From JAGVPT01 sp964642725 (GTDB taxonomy: Bacteria > Bacteroidota > Ignavibacteria > UBA10030 > UBA8401): a DNA stretch of 64,000 nucleotides. Position numbers and translations under genes: made by a program. Below, piece by piece: positions 44,820 through 53,708 of the stretch. The stretch lies in contig CAZXQG010000003.1 of assembly GCA_964642725.1 (NCBI GenBank), forward strand, positions 61,753-125,752. The letters run 5' to 3'. The number at the start of each line of letters is the position of its first letter. The first letter of the stretch is position 1. The notes below the pieces were generated by a model that was given only the letters and a program-made list of their open reading frames with translations, made no database searches and was not told the origin of the DNA.

Positions 44820-45026
44820 TTACACGACTGGCGTTGAGGGAACGTCATCCTTCGCTTGTGCCTTTACTTCCTGCACTTCCTTCCGGATTTCCTGCGCCTT
44901 CCTCTTCAATTCATTCATTGATTTTCGTACGCGCGTACCGGCAGATTTATTGCCTTTGTCGTAGAATTTTATGAAATCCTTCTCAAAACTATGAACAAGA
45001 TCCACAAGTTCACTGAAGCGGCTCAT
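44820..45026 (-). CDS. Histone H1-like DNA-binding protein
   Basis: A 68-residue, strongly charged helical protein with the conserved text FEKDFIKFYDKGNKSAGTRV and RKSMNELKRKAQEIRKEV found in the small H1-like proteins of Bacteroidota and Chlorobiota. It probably binds DNA without sequence specificity. It lies 56 bases after the deoxyhypusine-synthase-like gene and is closed by a terminator. Confidence 0.85.
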   Translation of the reverse strand: MSRFSELVDLVHSFEKDFIKFYDKGNKSAGTRVRKSMNELKRKAQEIRKEVQEVKAQAKDDVPSTPVV

Positions 45027-45082
45027 TGATACCTCCTTTGAAAGTTAGAGTTATGCCAGACCGAAGCTGACAAGTTCTTTGT

Positions 45083-46195
45083 TTATGTTGCGTATTTGCG
45101 TTTGTCCTTCACCCTGAAATATTCGTTCTTCAACCTTTCCAAATTCTCATCCCTGTGATCGACCAGACGTTTCAATTTTCGCGGTTTGTGCTTTGCCAAC
45201 GCGTATGACGTAAGGATCGGCATAGCAACGGTTGAATCCAGGTAAGCTACGACAGTATCCGAAAGTTTATCGGGGTCAATTTTTCCCCAGCTGACCGCCT
45301 CCGATGGCGTCGCACCTGAAAGCCCGCCTGTATCAGGGCGTGCGTCCGTGACCTGAATAAAATAATCATGGCCCTTTGCTATAATACCGAGCACTTCTTG
45401 GATTTGCGGTTCAGTCTGCAGGATAAAGTTTTTTGGCGACCCACCGCCAAATACCAATACGGCACTTTTTCCACCGCTTCTTTTTGCGTTAAAAACAATA
45501 GAAGCAGTCTCATTAACGTCTGCGAGGGTATCAAAATTAAGCCTATTTCCCACAATCTGCTGCTCTGCTACATTCATTCCAATGGAACTATCAGCAGGAG
45601 ATGAAGTGTAAATTGGAACACCATGCTTGTAGGCAGACGCCAAAACGCTGCTTCTCTTGATTCCCAAAGTCTTTTCCCGCTCATAAACAAATTTACCAAC
45701 CTTGAAATGGAATTCAGCGGTGCTCATAGACTTCTGAAATTCCGGCGACCTTATTACTTTTCTATAAAAAGCATCCGTAGAGAGAAGAACATCGTAATCG
45801 AAAAGGACGTCGTAAATTCGTATGATACCTTCGCGGCGCAAAATTCTATCATCGAGAAAAGGGCTTCCCCGGTGGAGTGTTTTCCCTATGGCGAAATGAG
45901 TGTCGTGGTACAGATTTGCGCCCGTGCTTACAATCCAATCGACAAAGCCTGCTTTCATGAGAGGCACGATGCACGAACCGCCCAAACCCGCCGGCGTTAA
46001 TGCCCCAGTAATAGCCATCCCAACCGTAACGTCAAAATCGAGGTATTTCTTTGTAAAGAGTTGGCACGCTTCCCTCAATCGGCCAGCGTTGTAGGCTTGA
46101 AAGTAAGTATCAACTAACTCAATGACTCCAATCCCTTTTGTAATCGGCTCAGGAGCTATTGGCCTTCCTTTTAAATACCTTAACTTAGAAGCCAT
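45083..46195 (-). CDS. Deoxyhypusine synthase-like enzyme
   Basis: A 370-residue member of the deoxyhypusine synthase family. Typical segments are GMAITGALTPAGLGG, STGANLYHD, TSSPADSSIGMN, FGGGSPKNFILQ with the candidate catalytic lysine, and the C-terminal QVTDARPDTGGLSGATPSEA. Bacteria lack eIF5A; known bacterial members make homospermidine or related polyamines by aminobutyl transfer to a small amine, so polyamine synthesis is the likely role. Its leader has AAGAGTT/AACTCTT able to pair just upstream of the ribosome binding site. Confidence 0.85.
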   Translation of the reverse strand: MASKLRYLKGRPIAPEPITKGIGVIELVDTYFQAYNAGRLREACQLFTKKYLDFDVTVGMAITGALTPAGLGGSCIVPLMKAGFVDWIVSTGANLYHDTHFAIGKTLHRGSPFLDDRILRREGIIRIYDVLFDYDVLLSTDAFYRKVIRSPEFQKSMSTAEFHFKVGKFVYEREKTLGIKRSSVLASAYKHGVPIYTSSPADSSIGMNVAEQQIVGNRLNFDTLADVNETASIVFNAKRSGGKSAVLVFGGGSPKNFILQTEPQIQEVLGIIAKGHDYFIQVTDARPDTGGLSGATPSEAVSWGKIDPDKLSDTVVAYLDSTVAMPILTSYALAKHKPRKLKRLVDHRDENLERLKNEYFRVKDKRKYAT

Positions 46196-46323
46196 CCTTT
46201 AGTTTTTCCTTTTAAGAGTTCACTTAACTCTTTCTGGATATAAGAAAAGGTTTTTTTTTCACAGAGTCAAGAAAAAACTTGCGAAAACAGTCTGTTTTTG
46301 AGGTTATGCTGATGGGACCCGAT

Positions 46324-47151
46324 TTACTTGATAATATCAGGATTTTGAGGTCTTTTCCGAAGTTTTAGCACTAACGAAGCGAAAATGAAATTGAATAGGG
46401 TAATCAACAATCCGTTGCTGGAAAACAAGAACGTATTCGCGCTAAAGAAAGAATTAGCTTCGGCCGGACTTTCAGATAAAAGCGCTGTAGAGAAGACAAT
46501 GAGGCCTATCCTAAACGAGTAGCTTGACCAAATTGAACCGGAGGAGAGATACAAGGATGAACAAACAAATCCGATAGAAACCAAATTAACGAATCCGAAA
46601 AGAATTGACCTGAAATTCGCACCAGCATCTTGAAAGACACCGCCAATGCACATTAATGCCCACAAACCAGAGGCAAGGAGGGATGGCAGAAAAATGTTCT
46701 TCCCCTTCATGACAGCGCTAAACACAAACCCTCTGAAAACTATCTCTTCAAGAAGTACCGTTGTAACGGAAAAAAAATATGTAGCTGGAATATCAAATAC
46801 CGTCGCTAACAAAAAAGTTGCAGAATTTTCGACTCCTTGATAGTCAATCGTCTTGAATAACAAACCGCCAAGGATGAGCAGAACAAAAAGACCAAACGGA
46901 AAGAAAAAAGCGAGGATATTGGACCGCAAATTCCACTTCCACATTCCAATTTTGGTAAACTCAAACCCTGCATGTCTCCATTTGCTGAAGGATACGCAGA
47001 GAATAGCAAAAACAGCTGACCTTAGATCTATTCGGAATTCCCAGACATAAATCTGCGTTTTGAGCCCCAAATGGACAAAAGCAGCTGAACCCAACAAAAC
47101 AACGAGAACCAATCCAAGAAAAAGAAAAAATGGATCGGTTCTCTCAATCAA
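46324..47151 (-). CDS. CPBP-family intramembrane protein, degenerate at two catalytic motifs
   Basis: A 275-residue protein with about eight hydrophobic segments. The first CPBP/CAAX protease motif is intact (EEIVFRG, Glu135, Glu136, Arg140). At the second motif the expected His appears as Cys168 in LWALMC, and at the third the His/Asn pair is replaced (SFRIGLI around Arg214). So it may have no protease activity. Lower GC than neighbours. It is followed by no obvious partner; the SDR gene lies upstream on the same strand. Confidence 0.72.
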   Translation of the reverse strand: MIERTDPFFLFLGLVLVVLLGSAAFVHLGLKTQIYVWEFRIDLRSAVFAILCVSFSKWRHAGFEFTKIGMWKWNLRSNILAFFFPFGLFVLLILGGLLFKTIDYQGVENSATFLLATVFDIPATYFFSVTTVLLEEIVFRGFVFSAVMKGKNIFLPSLLASGLWALMCIGGVFQDAGANFRSILFGFVNLVSIGFVCSSLYLSSGSIWSSYSFRIGLIVFSTALLSESPAEANSFFSANTFLFSSNGLLITLFNFIFASLVLKLRKRPQNPDIIK

Positions 47152-47185
47152 CTTAAGAATATTTTTATCTTTGCTCAGAAGTTTT

Positions 47186-47947
47186 TCAGCCGACTAAAAC
47201 ACTGCCGCCATTTATGTTCAATATCTCACCGGTAATGTGCCGGGCAAGGTCCGACGCCAAGAACAAAATTGGACCTGCTATATCTTCTCCGGTCGGAATC
47301 CTCCCGAGTGGAATTCCTTTCACAACTTCTTCCATGAATCTCGGACTGCGGAGCGCTTCGATGCTCATGTCTGTCTTGACCCAGCCCGGCGCAACAGCGT
47401 TGACATTAATGTTATAAATGCCAAGCTCGGTAGAAAGCGATTTCGTGAGCGAAATGATAGCTCCTTTAGTCGCTGCGTAGTGAGAGTGAAAAGCCTCTCC
47501 ACGCTGGCCTGCGGTGCTTGAAAGACTAATGATCTTCCCAAAGTGTCGTTTCTTCATATACGGGACAACCGCATTAATCATAAAAAAAACGCCATCGAGA
47601 TTGACTTCCATTGTCTCTTTCCACACCTCCTCAGATATCTTCCCTATTTCGCCATATGTCCAAATGCCGGCGTTGTTTACAAGGATATCAATCTGTCCAA
47701 ATTTTTGAATCGCTTTCTCAGCCACTTTTTTGGCATTTTTTGGTTTCGCCACATTAGCCTTCATCGCAATGCACTTCCGTCCCAGCGAGATTATTTCGTC
47801 CTGAACTTCTTTCGCAGCTTTTTCATTGCTGATAAAAGTTATAACTACATTCGCGCCTGCTTTAGCTAAGAGGATGGCTGTTGCGGCACCGATTCCCCTC
47901 GAACCTCCTGTAACTATTGCAACCTGATTTTCGATGTCTATCATCAT
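47186..47947 (-). CDS. Short-chain dehydrogenase/reductase, FabG-like
   Basis: Classical SDR of about 253 residues, NAD(P)-dependent. Cofactor motif TGGSRGIGAA near residue 13, NNAG in DILVNNAGIW, catalytic Ser in SLSSTAGQ and Tyr-Lys in YAATKGA. The C-terminal GEILNINGGSVLVG is typical for 3-oxoacyl-ACP reductase-like enzymes. I start at ATG 47947; the open frame extends 33 codons further without family similarity. The real substrate is unknown. An operator-like palindrome lies about 110 bases upstream. Confidence 0.85.
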   Translation of the reverse strand: MMIDIENQVAIVTGGSRGIGAATAILLAKAGANVVITFISNEKAAKEVQDEIISLGRKCIAMKANVAKPKNAKKVAEKAIQKFGQIDILVNNAGIWTYGEIGKISEEVWKETMEVNLDGVFFMINAVVPYMKKRHFGKIISLSSTAGQRGEAFHSHYAATKGAIISLTKSLSTELGIYNINVNAVAPGWVKTDMSIEALRSPRFMEEVVKGIPLGRIPTGEDIAGPILFLASDLARHITGEILNINGGSVLVG

Positions 47948-48057
47948 TTTTCTTTCTTTTTCCTTTATTGATTGAAGGGTGTGAAGTTTCCGAAATTTGG
48001 GATAGTTTTTCCGAGTAAATATACGAATTAGATAATGAGTCCGCAATTAAATTATTT

Positions 48058-48086
48058 GGACTAAACAAGACTAATTTAGTCCAATT
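48058..48086. promoter_or_regulatory. Palindromic operator candidate between SDR and fur
   Basis: TTGGACTAAA, nine bases, TTTAGTCCAA: a perfect 10-bp inverted repeat. Its inner part (ACTAAA/TTTAGT) resembles the second palindrome at 48145, so both may be bound by the Fur-family protein encoded at 48232. It could serve the divergent SDR gene, the fur-feo operon, or both. Confidence 0.5.
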
Positions 48087-48144
48087 TGCGAATTTTGAAC
48101 ATTTTCAAAGATTTTCGTTGACTCAAGTTGTTAACATCCTTATA

Positions 48145-48169
48145 TTTATTTAGATTAAGTCTAAATAAA
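48145..48169. promoter_or_regulatory. Fur-box-like palindrome upstream of fur-feoAAB
   Basis: TTTATTTAGA, five bases, TCTAAATAAA: a perfect 10-bp inverted repeat 62 bases upstream of the fur start. Its core TTTAGATTAAGTCTAAA is of the type expected for iron-responsive regulators in this group. It would give iron repression and autoregulation of the operon. Confidence 0.65.
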
Positions 48170-48231
48170 ATTACTGGTACGGGATTTGCCGGATATTCAA
48201 GAGCGCTTGAACCGAAGAGAACAGGAACTCT

Positions 48232-48672
48232 ATGGATATAGAAGCAGCAAAAGATAGCTTTACGAAGTACTTGAAAGCCGGTAGTTACAGAATAACGCTG
48301 GAGAGGTTCCAGGTGCTTGAATCGATAATGAACAATGACGGGCACTTTGATGCGGACGGGCTTTTCCTTCAGATGAAGTCGGGCGGTTCAAAAGTTTCAC
48401 GAGCAACGGTATACAACACTCTCGAACTTCTTCAAGACTGCGGATTGATTTCAAAGTATCGGTTTGGAGAAAATCACTCGAGATACGAAAAAGCATTCGG
48501 GCGGCCTCACCATGATCATTTGATTTGCCTGGAGTGCGGCGACATCATTGAGTTTGTCAGCGACAAGCTCTCAAAAATTCAGTCGGATGTGTGCAAAGGA
48601 AATTCGTTTAAACCTCAAAGTTCGACGCTTCAGATTTTCGGAACATGCAAAAAATGCCAAGAAAAGGAATAG
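48232..48672 (+). CDS. fur: Fur-family transcriptional regulator
   Basis: A 146-residue metal-dependent repressor. The winged-helix part has YRITLERFQVLESIM and SRATVYNTLELLQDCGLI; the metal sites are HHDHLICLECG and the C-terminal CKKCQ, which form a Cys4 structural zinc site. It is the first gene of the ferrous iron operon, seven bases before feoA, so iron is the probable signal. Operator-like palindromes precede it. Confidence 0.9.
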   Translation: MDIEAAKDSFTKYLKAGSYRITLERFQVLESIMNNDGHFDADGLFLQMKSGGSKVSRATVYNTLELLQDCGLISKYRFGENHSRYEKAFGRPHHDHLICLECGDIIEFVSDKLSKIQSDVCKGNSFKPQSSTLQIFGTCKKCQEKE

Positions 48673-48678
48673 GATCGT

Positions 48679-48915
48679 ATGAATGATTCAAGAACATCGC
48701 TTTCTGAAATTCCCGCCGGACGATACGTTCGGATTCAACAGCTTCAATCGCAGCCGGACGTTTCTTTCCGATTGCGCGAGATGGGATTTTGTGAAAATGC
48801 GATAGTGAGGCTGGTCGTCAACGGAGAAGGCAATCTTATCTGCGAAGTATGCAACACACGAATCGGATTAAACCATGCGCTCGCCGATGACATTATTGTT
48901 GCAGCGTTCGAGTAG
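48679..48915 (+). CDS. feoA: FeoA domain protein, first copy
   Basis: A 78-residue SH3-like protein with the FeoA pattern (LSEIPAGRYVRIQQLQ, FRLREMGFCENAIVRLV, LNHALADDIIV). FeoA helps FeoB in ferrous iron uptake. It lies between fur and a second feoA copy with spacings of six and three bases. Cys residues (EVCN, GFC) are unusual for the family but there is no clear metal motif. Confidence 0.9.
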   Translation: MNDSRTSLSEIPAGRYVRIQQLQSQPDVSFRLREMGFCENAIVRLVVNGEGNLICEVCNTRIGLNHALADDIIVAAFE

Positions 48916-48918
48916 CGC

Positions 48919-49161
48919 ATGGCTGCGATAACTTTGAATACTCTTTTACCCGGCGAACGCGGGATTATCGAGCGAGTAGACTCGGCGGCTTCCTCGATCA
49001 GGCAGAGGCTGCTTGAGATGGGATTGACAAAAGGGACGGATATCGAAATAATTCGATTTGCGCCGATGGGAGACCCTATTGAGATTTCCGTCCGCGGATA
49101 CCGCCTCTCTCTCCGCCGCGTCGAGGCCGAATCCGTCATAGTCAAGAAACACTCCCAATGA
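48919..49161 (+). CDS. feoA: FeoA domain protein, second copy
   Basis: An 80-residue FeoA protein (TLLPGERGIIERVD, IRQRLLEMGLTKGTDIEIIR, GDPIEISVRGYRLSLRRVEA). It is closer to the common FeoA consensus than the first copy. Its stop overlaps the feoB start by four bases. Two FeoA genes before FeoB are common in anaerobes of this group. Confidence 0.93.
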   Translation: MAAITLNTLLPGERGIIERVDSAASSIRQRLLEMGLTKGTDIEIIRFAPMGDPIEISVRGYRLSLRRVEAESVIVKKHSQ

Positions 49162-51427
49162 TCAATTCTATACATACTGAAACCCGGCTTCGTCACATTG
49201 CGATCATCGGAAATCCGAATGCAGGAAAAACAACTCTGTTCAATGCACTGACCGGTTTGCGGCAGAAGGTCGGAAATTATCCCGGAGTGACCGTTGAAAA
49301 GAAAGAAGGAAGAATTGTATTCGGCGACGGGAGCGAAGCAGTTCTGCTCGACCTTCCCGGAACGTACAGCCTGACTGCAAATTCTCCCGACGAAAAAGTT
49401 GCAACGGACATTCTTCTCGGCCGCGTTGACTACACTCCTCTGCCCGAACTTGTCGTGTGTGTTGTTGATGCAAGCAACCTGGAGCGGAATCTCTACCTCA
49501 TCAGCCAAATTATCGACAACCGTCTTCCCGTTGTCATTGCCCTGAACATGTTCGATGTTGCCAAACACGAAGGGCTTCTCATTGACGTGGAAAAATTGTC
49601 TGCAGAGCTTGGAGTGAAGATCATTCCTACTATCGGGAGCAAGTCTATTGGGATAGAAGAACTAAAGGCTGCGATCGCAATTAACGTTGAGCCGTCCCGC
49701 AAATCGCGTCAATGGACTCTTCCTGAGCCTGTTCAGCGTGAGTGCGACGAGCTAAAAAAAATGCTGCAAACGATGCACCACTTGGCGGAACCCCTCGCCT
49801 TCCACGAGGCAATCGTCCTGCTGACGTCGACCGCCGCACTATCCGAACATGATGACCGGTATGCTCCCGAGTTACTCGACCAGGTAAAAAAAGACCGCCT
49901 GGTATTGGAGAAGCTCGGCATCGACCGGAATTCTGTCGTAGTTGAATCGCGCTATGAATGGATCAAACGTGTTTGCAGTTCTTCTGTCGTTGCTCAACGG
50001 CGAAATACGAATACGACGAGCGATAAGATAGATCAAGTGCTTACGCACAAAGTATGGGGATTCGTCATCTTCATTGGATTGATGACCGTTATGTTCCAGG
50101 CAATCTTTTCGTGGGCTAACGTTCCGATGCTCATGATCGGCGAAGGGATCAACTGGATAGACACGCAAATACTGCAATCGATGCCGGCTGGCGACCTTCG
50201 TGACCTTCTTGTCAATGGAGCGATTGCGGGCGTCGGGGCCGTGGTCACGTTTCTCCCTCAGATACTTTTCCTTTTTCTCTTTATCGGATTTCTTGAAGAC
50301 ACCGGCTATATGGCACGGGCCGCATTCATCATGGACAGAATAATGAGCAAAGTCGGGCTGCACGGAAAATCATTCATCCCTCTCCTAAGTTCGTTCGCAT
50401 GTGCGATCCCCGGAATTATGGCAACGCGGACAATTGAAAACCGTAAAGACCGGCTCGTAACAATGCTTGTCGCTCCTCTTGTCAGTTGCAGCGCCAGGCT
50501 TCCGGTTTACGCCCTTATGATTGCAGCATTCATTCCGCAGAAGCGCGTCCTCGGATTTTTTTCACTTCCCGGACTCACACTCGTTTCTATGTACCTTTTA
50601 GGGCTGATCGCAGCCCTGACGATGGCATGGTTGTTTAAAAAGACTCTATTAAAGAGTGAAACTCCGGCTTTCATCATGGAACTTCCTCCCTATAAAATGC
50701 CGTCGCTGAAATCTGTCTTCATGCATATGTGGGAACGCTCGGCATTATTCCTGAAGCGTGCTGGCACAATCATCCTCGGCGTGTCAATCGTGCTGTGGTT
50801 TCTCGCAACGTATCCAAAAACAGAAAATGCTTCAGCATCCCAAAGTTTGGACCGAAGCTTTGCCGGCCGTGCGGGACATTTTATTGAACCCGTCATTAAA
50901 CCACTTGGCTTCGATTGGAAAGTTGGTATCGGACTAATCGGATCAATCTTGCAGCGCGAGGTATTTGTCAGCACTTTAGGGACAATTTACAACATCAGAG
51001 ATGCAAAACAGGAAAGCGGAATCATGTCATTGCAGGATCATCTTCACAAGGATACCAATCCGGCGACTGGGTTACCAGCCTTTACAGCACTTANNNNNNN
51101 NNNNNNNNNNNNNNNNNNNNNNNNNNNNNNNNNNNNNNNNNNNNNNNNNNNNNNNNNNNNNNNNNNNNNNNNNNNNNNNNNNNNNNNNNNNNNCATCTTC
51201 ACAAGGATACCAATCCGGCGACTGGGTTACCAGCCTTTACAGCACTTACTGCAATTTGTCTAATGGTGTATTATGTGCTGGCCATGCAGTGCATGTCTAC
51301 CGTTGCCGTGATGCGCCGCGAAACAAACGGATGGAAGTGGCCGATATTTCAAATCGGCTACATGACGGCTCTCGCATATGCGGGGACATTTATCGTGTAC
51401 CGGGTGGGCATTTTATTATCGGTGTAA
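49158..51427 (+). CDS. feoB: Ferrous iron transporter FeoB (interrupted by an assembly gap)
   Basis: G-protein-coupled Fe(II) permease. The N-terminal G domain has GNPNAGKTTLFNALTG, VTVEKKEG, DLPGTYSL and NMFDV; the membrane part has FLPQILFLFLFIGFLEDTGY and SCSARLPVYALM with Gate motifs. The 100 N at 51094-51193 are flanked by the same 55 bases (51039-51093 and 51194-51248), both in frame. Merging the copies gives a continuous 704-residue protein, the normal length, ending YRVGILLSV. So the gene is intact and the gap is artificial. Confidence 0.95.
51094..51193. other. Assembly gap (100 N) inside feoB
   Basis: A run of exactly 100 N with an identical 55-base sequence on both sides. This is what a scaffolder leaves when two contigs overlap by one k-mer but are not merged. 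No sequence is likely to be missing. Confidence 0.95.
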
Positions 51428-51431
51428 ACCT

Positions 51432-51614
51432 ATGGGCGATTGGCAACAAGTAGTTTCGCTGGGCATTGTTGCGTTGAGTCTGGCGTTTTTGGTGCGGAAT
51501 CAATTCCAAAAACGGAAGCGAGCTCAAATGAAAGCGTGCGATTCCGAATGCGGCTGCAGCGGTTCTGCTTCGCCGGTAAAAAATTCTTTGCCGCAAAAAA
51601 CAGAAAAGATCTGA
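51432..51614 (+). CDS. FeoB-associated Cys-rich membrane protein
   Basis: A 60-residue protein starting at ATG 51432, four bases after feoB. One N-terminal membrane helix (VVSLGIVALSLAFLV) is followed by a basic stretch and the Cys cluster CDSECGCSG. This is the usual pattern of the small proteins found after FeoB, proposed to assist the transporter. Confidence 0.82.
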   Translation: MGDWQQVVSLGIVALSLAFLVRNQFQKRKRAQMKACDSECGCSGSASPVKNSLPQKTEKI

Positions 51615-51635
51615 TACAACTGTCATAATAAAAAA

Positions 51636-51676
51636 ATGCATCGCCGCTTCCTCGCCAAAGGTGAACGGCGATGCAT
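51636..51676 (-). terminator. Strong hairpin after the feo operon
   Basis: ATGCATCGCCG and CGGCGATGCAT form an 11-bp perfect stem around a 19-base loop. The T-rich flank is on the minus-strand side only, so it looks like a minus-strand terminator although the upstream genes are on the plus strand; it may still end the feo transcript in a factor-dependent way. Confidence 0.55.
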
Positions 51677-51783
51677 CAAATTAAAAGGAGCGCGTTGTGC
51701 ACACCCCTTTCGCTTTCAATGTACGGAAGAAGCGATGGTTTATCAAAATGGATACGCTCCGAAACATTTTACCGGAGCACACT

Positions 51784-52020
51784 ATGAATTCTTCCCGCTG
51801 CATTTTTTTTCTGCTCTTTGGCCTCCAATTCGCACCCTACTCGTTTTCCCAAGTGGTTTCAATGCAGCCAGTGGAGGATACGCTCAATTCCTCAATATCA
51901 TCGATAAACGCAACCTTCATTGGCAGCTGCGGCGACGCAGTCTATCAGAATGATCGTAATGCAAAAACTTCGACCGTTGATCTCGAACGAAGTGAATGTT
52001 TGGAATCCCTAAAAAAATAG
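51784..52020 (+). CDS. Small secreted protein, unknown function
   Basis: A 78-residue protein from ATG 51784, with GGAG seven bases upstream. The first 23 residues form a signal peptide (CIFFLLFGLQFAPYSFSQ). The mature part is short, Ser/Thr-rich, with two Cys (GSCGD, SECLE). No family is recognised. It lies between the feo operon and the DUF59 gene. Confidence 0.5.
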   Translation: MNSSRCIFFLLFGLQFAPYSFSQVVSMQPVEDTLNSSISSINATFIGSCGDAVYQNDRNAKTSTVDLERSECLESLKK

Positions 52021-52077
52021 TTCCATCTGTGCGCGAAATTACGTATCTTAATAAGGATCGATTGAATCGAGGAGACC

Positions 52078-52404
52078 ATGGAAAATCATAGCGAACAAAC
52101 TGCGGCAATCACCAAAGAGCTTGTGTACGAAGCATTGAAGGATGTGCACGATCCGGAGATTCCGGTCAGCATCGTGGATCTTGGATTGGTATACGATGTC
52201 AAGATCATAGACGGATGGGTCGGCGTAAAGATGACGCTGACGTCCCCCGGCTGCGGAATGTCGGCAATGATCGCCAACAACGTGCGCGACCGTGTAAAGA
52301 AAATTTCCGGCGTTAGTGACGCCGATGTCCGAATCGTATGGCAGCCTCAGTGGAATCCCGCGATGATTGCCCCGGAAGCACGGAAGAAACTTGGGTGGAT
52401 GTAA
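52078..52404 (+). CDS. MIP18/DUF59-family iron-sulfur assembly protein
   Basis: A 108-residue protein with the DUF59 signature DPEIPVSIVDLGLVYDV and the reactive cysteine region TLTSPGCGMSAMI; the C-terminal part RIVWQPQWNPAMI is usual. Related to SufT and PaaD, which help cluster insertion or transfer. The start is ATG 52078 after GAGGAG with short spacing. It lies near iron uptake genes and ends at a terminator. Confidence 0.9.
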   Translation: MENHSEQTAAITKELVYEALKDVHDPEIPVSIVDLGLVYDVKIIDGWVGVKMTLTSPGCGMSAMIANNVRDRVKKISGVSDADVRIVWQPQWNPAMIAPEARKKLGWM

Positions 52405-52426
52405 AAGAGTGGTTACGTTTATCAAA

Positions 52427-52459
52427 AAAAGGCATCTCATATTGATTGAGATGCCTTTT
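52427..52459. terminator. Bidirectional terminator between DUF59 and ychF
   Basis: AAAAGGCATCTCA, a 7-base loop, TGAGATGCCTTTT: a 13-bp stem with A-run before and T-run after. It separates two convergent genes. Confidence 0.93.
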
Positions 52460-52492
52460 GCATTTCTAGCGGACGGTTTTTGAGCAAGAGTA

Positions 52493-53590
52493 TTACACGT
52501 TGAACCGAAAGTGCACAATATCTCCATCCTCAATGAGGTAATCTCTTCCTTCGATGTGAAGTAGGCCATTGTCTTTTACCTTCTGCTCATTTCCCAATCG
52601 AAAAAGGTCTTCGTATTTCATGATCTCTGCTCGTATAAATCCCTTTTCAAAATCGGAATGAATAACGCCTGCTGCCTCCGGAGCAGTCGCGCCTTTCCGC
52701 ACCGTCCAGGCATGGACTTCTTTTGGCCCCGCGGTGAAGAACGTAAGCAAATGGAGCAAATCATATCCTTCCTGAATCACCTGCTGAAGTCCTGATTCTT
52801 TCAATCCCAGCCCCGAGAGAAAGCCGGCTCGCTCATCAACTGGAAGTTCCGCCACTTCAGCTTCGACCGCTGCACTCACAACAACCACTTTCGCGTTTTC
52901 TTTCAGGGCGACTTCTTTCACTCGCATAACATACTCGTTCGAACCCGCTACATCTTGTTCGTGGACATTGCACACGTACATGACCGGCTTGTTTGTCAAT
53001 AAGTGCATATCCCTTATCCACAAGCGTTCGTCGTCATTGCCGAGGGGAAAATAACGGGCGAGACGCCCTTCAAAAAGATGATTCTTAAGCCGAAGACAGA
53101 AATCATGTTCCGCCTTGACTTTTCCCTCGCCCGTCTTTGCCCGTTTTTCGGCATCCGCTGTTTTCTTTTCAACCGTTTCGAGGTCTTTAAAGATCAGCTC
53201 GGCTTCGATAACTTCAATATCTCGTTTTGGATTGATGCTGCCGTCAACATGGATAATGTTTGTATCGTCAAAACACCGGACAACATGTGCGATCGCATCA
53301 ACTTCTCGGATATGCGAGAGAAATTGATTCCCAAGCCCCTCCCCTTTGCTGGCGCCTTTGACCAAGCCGGCAATGTCGACAAATTCAATTGCAGAAGGAA
53401 TAACTTTTGCAGGACGGTATATACCGACCAAGCCGTCAATACGGGAATCGGGAACGGTGACGATTCCCACATTCGGGTCGATGGTGCAGAACGGATAATT
53501 TGCAGCTTCCGCACCGGCTGCAGTGATGGCGTTGAAAAGCGTCGACTTGCCGACATTCGGCAGGCCAACGATACCGCAATTAAAACCCAT
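52493..53590 (-). CDS. ychF: Redox-regulated ribosome-binding ATPase YchF
   Basis: Obg-related P-loop protein of 365 residues. P-loop GLPNVGKSTLFNAIT at residue 8, DIAGLVKGASKGEGLGNQFL (switch II), the altered base motif NVHEQD region, and the C-terminal TGS-like domain (LLTFFTAGPKEVHAWT, then DYLIEDGDIVHFRFNV). It is a housekeeping gene, divergent from argC. Confidence 0.97.
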   Translation of the reverse strand: MGFNCGIVGLPNVGKSTLFNAITAAGAEAANYPFCTIDPNVGIVTVPDSRIDGLVGIYRPAKVIPSAIEFVDIAGLVKGASKGEGLGNQFLSHIREVDAIAHVVRCFDDTNIIHVDGSINPKRDIEVIEAELIFKDLETVEKKTADAEKRAKTGEGKVKAEHDFCLRLKNHLFEGRLARYFPLGNDDERLWIRDMHLLTNKPVMYVCNVHEQDVAGSNEYVMRVKEVALKENAKVVVVSAAVEAEVAELPVDERAGFLSGLGLKESGLQQVIQEGYDLLHLLTFFTAGPKEVHAWTVRKGATAPEAAGVIHSDFEKGFIRAEIMKYEDLFRLGNEQKVKDNGLLHIEGRDYLIEDGDIVHFRFNV

Positions 53591-53708
53591 TGTTTCAGCG
53601 AAAAGTTAAAAGTGAATGGCAAGAAACATCGACGACGTATGTCAAGATACGGAAAACATTGCGAGTTTCAAAGGAACGGGTTCCGGCGGGCCGGCACGAC
53701 AAAAGGCT

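Noticed and set aside
50915..51427. A separate second gene after feoB, or a frameshifted feoB
   Set aside because: It is the C-terminal end of feoB, separated only by an artificial gap with a duplicated 55-base flank.
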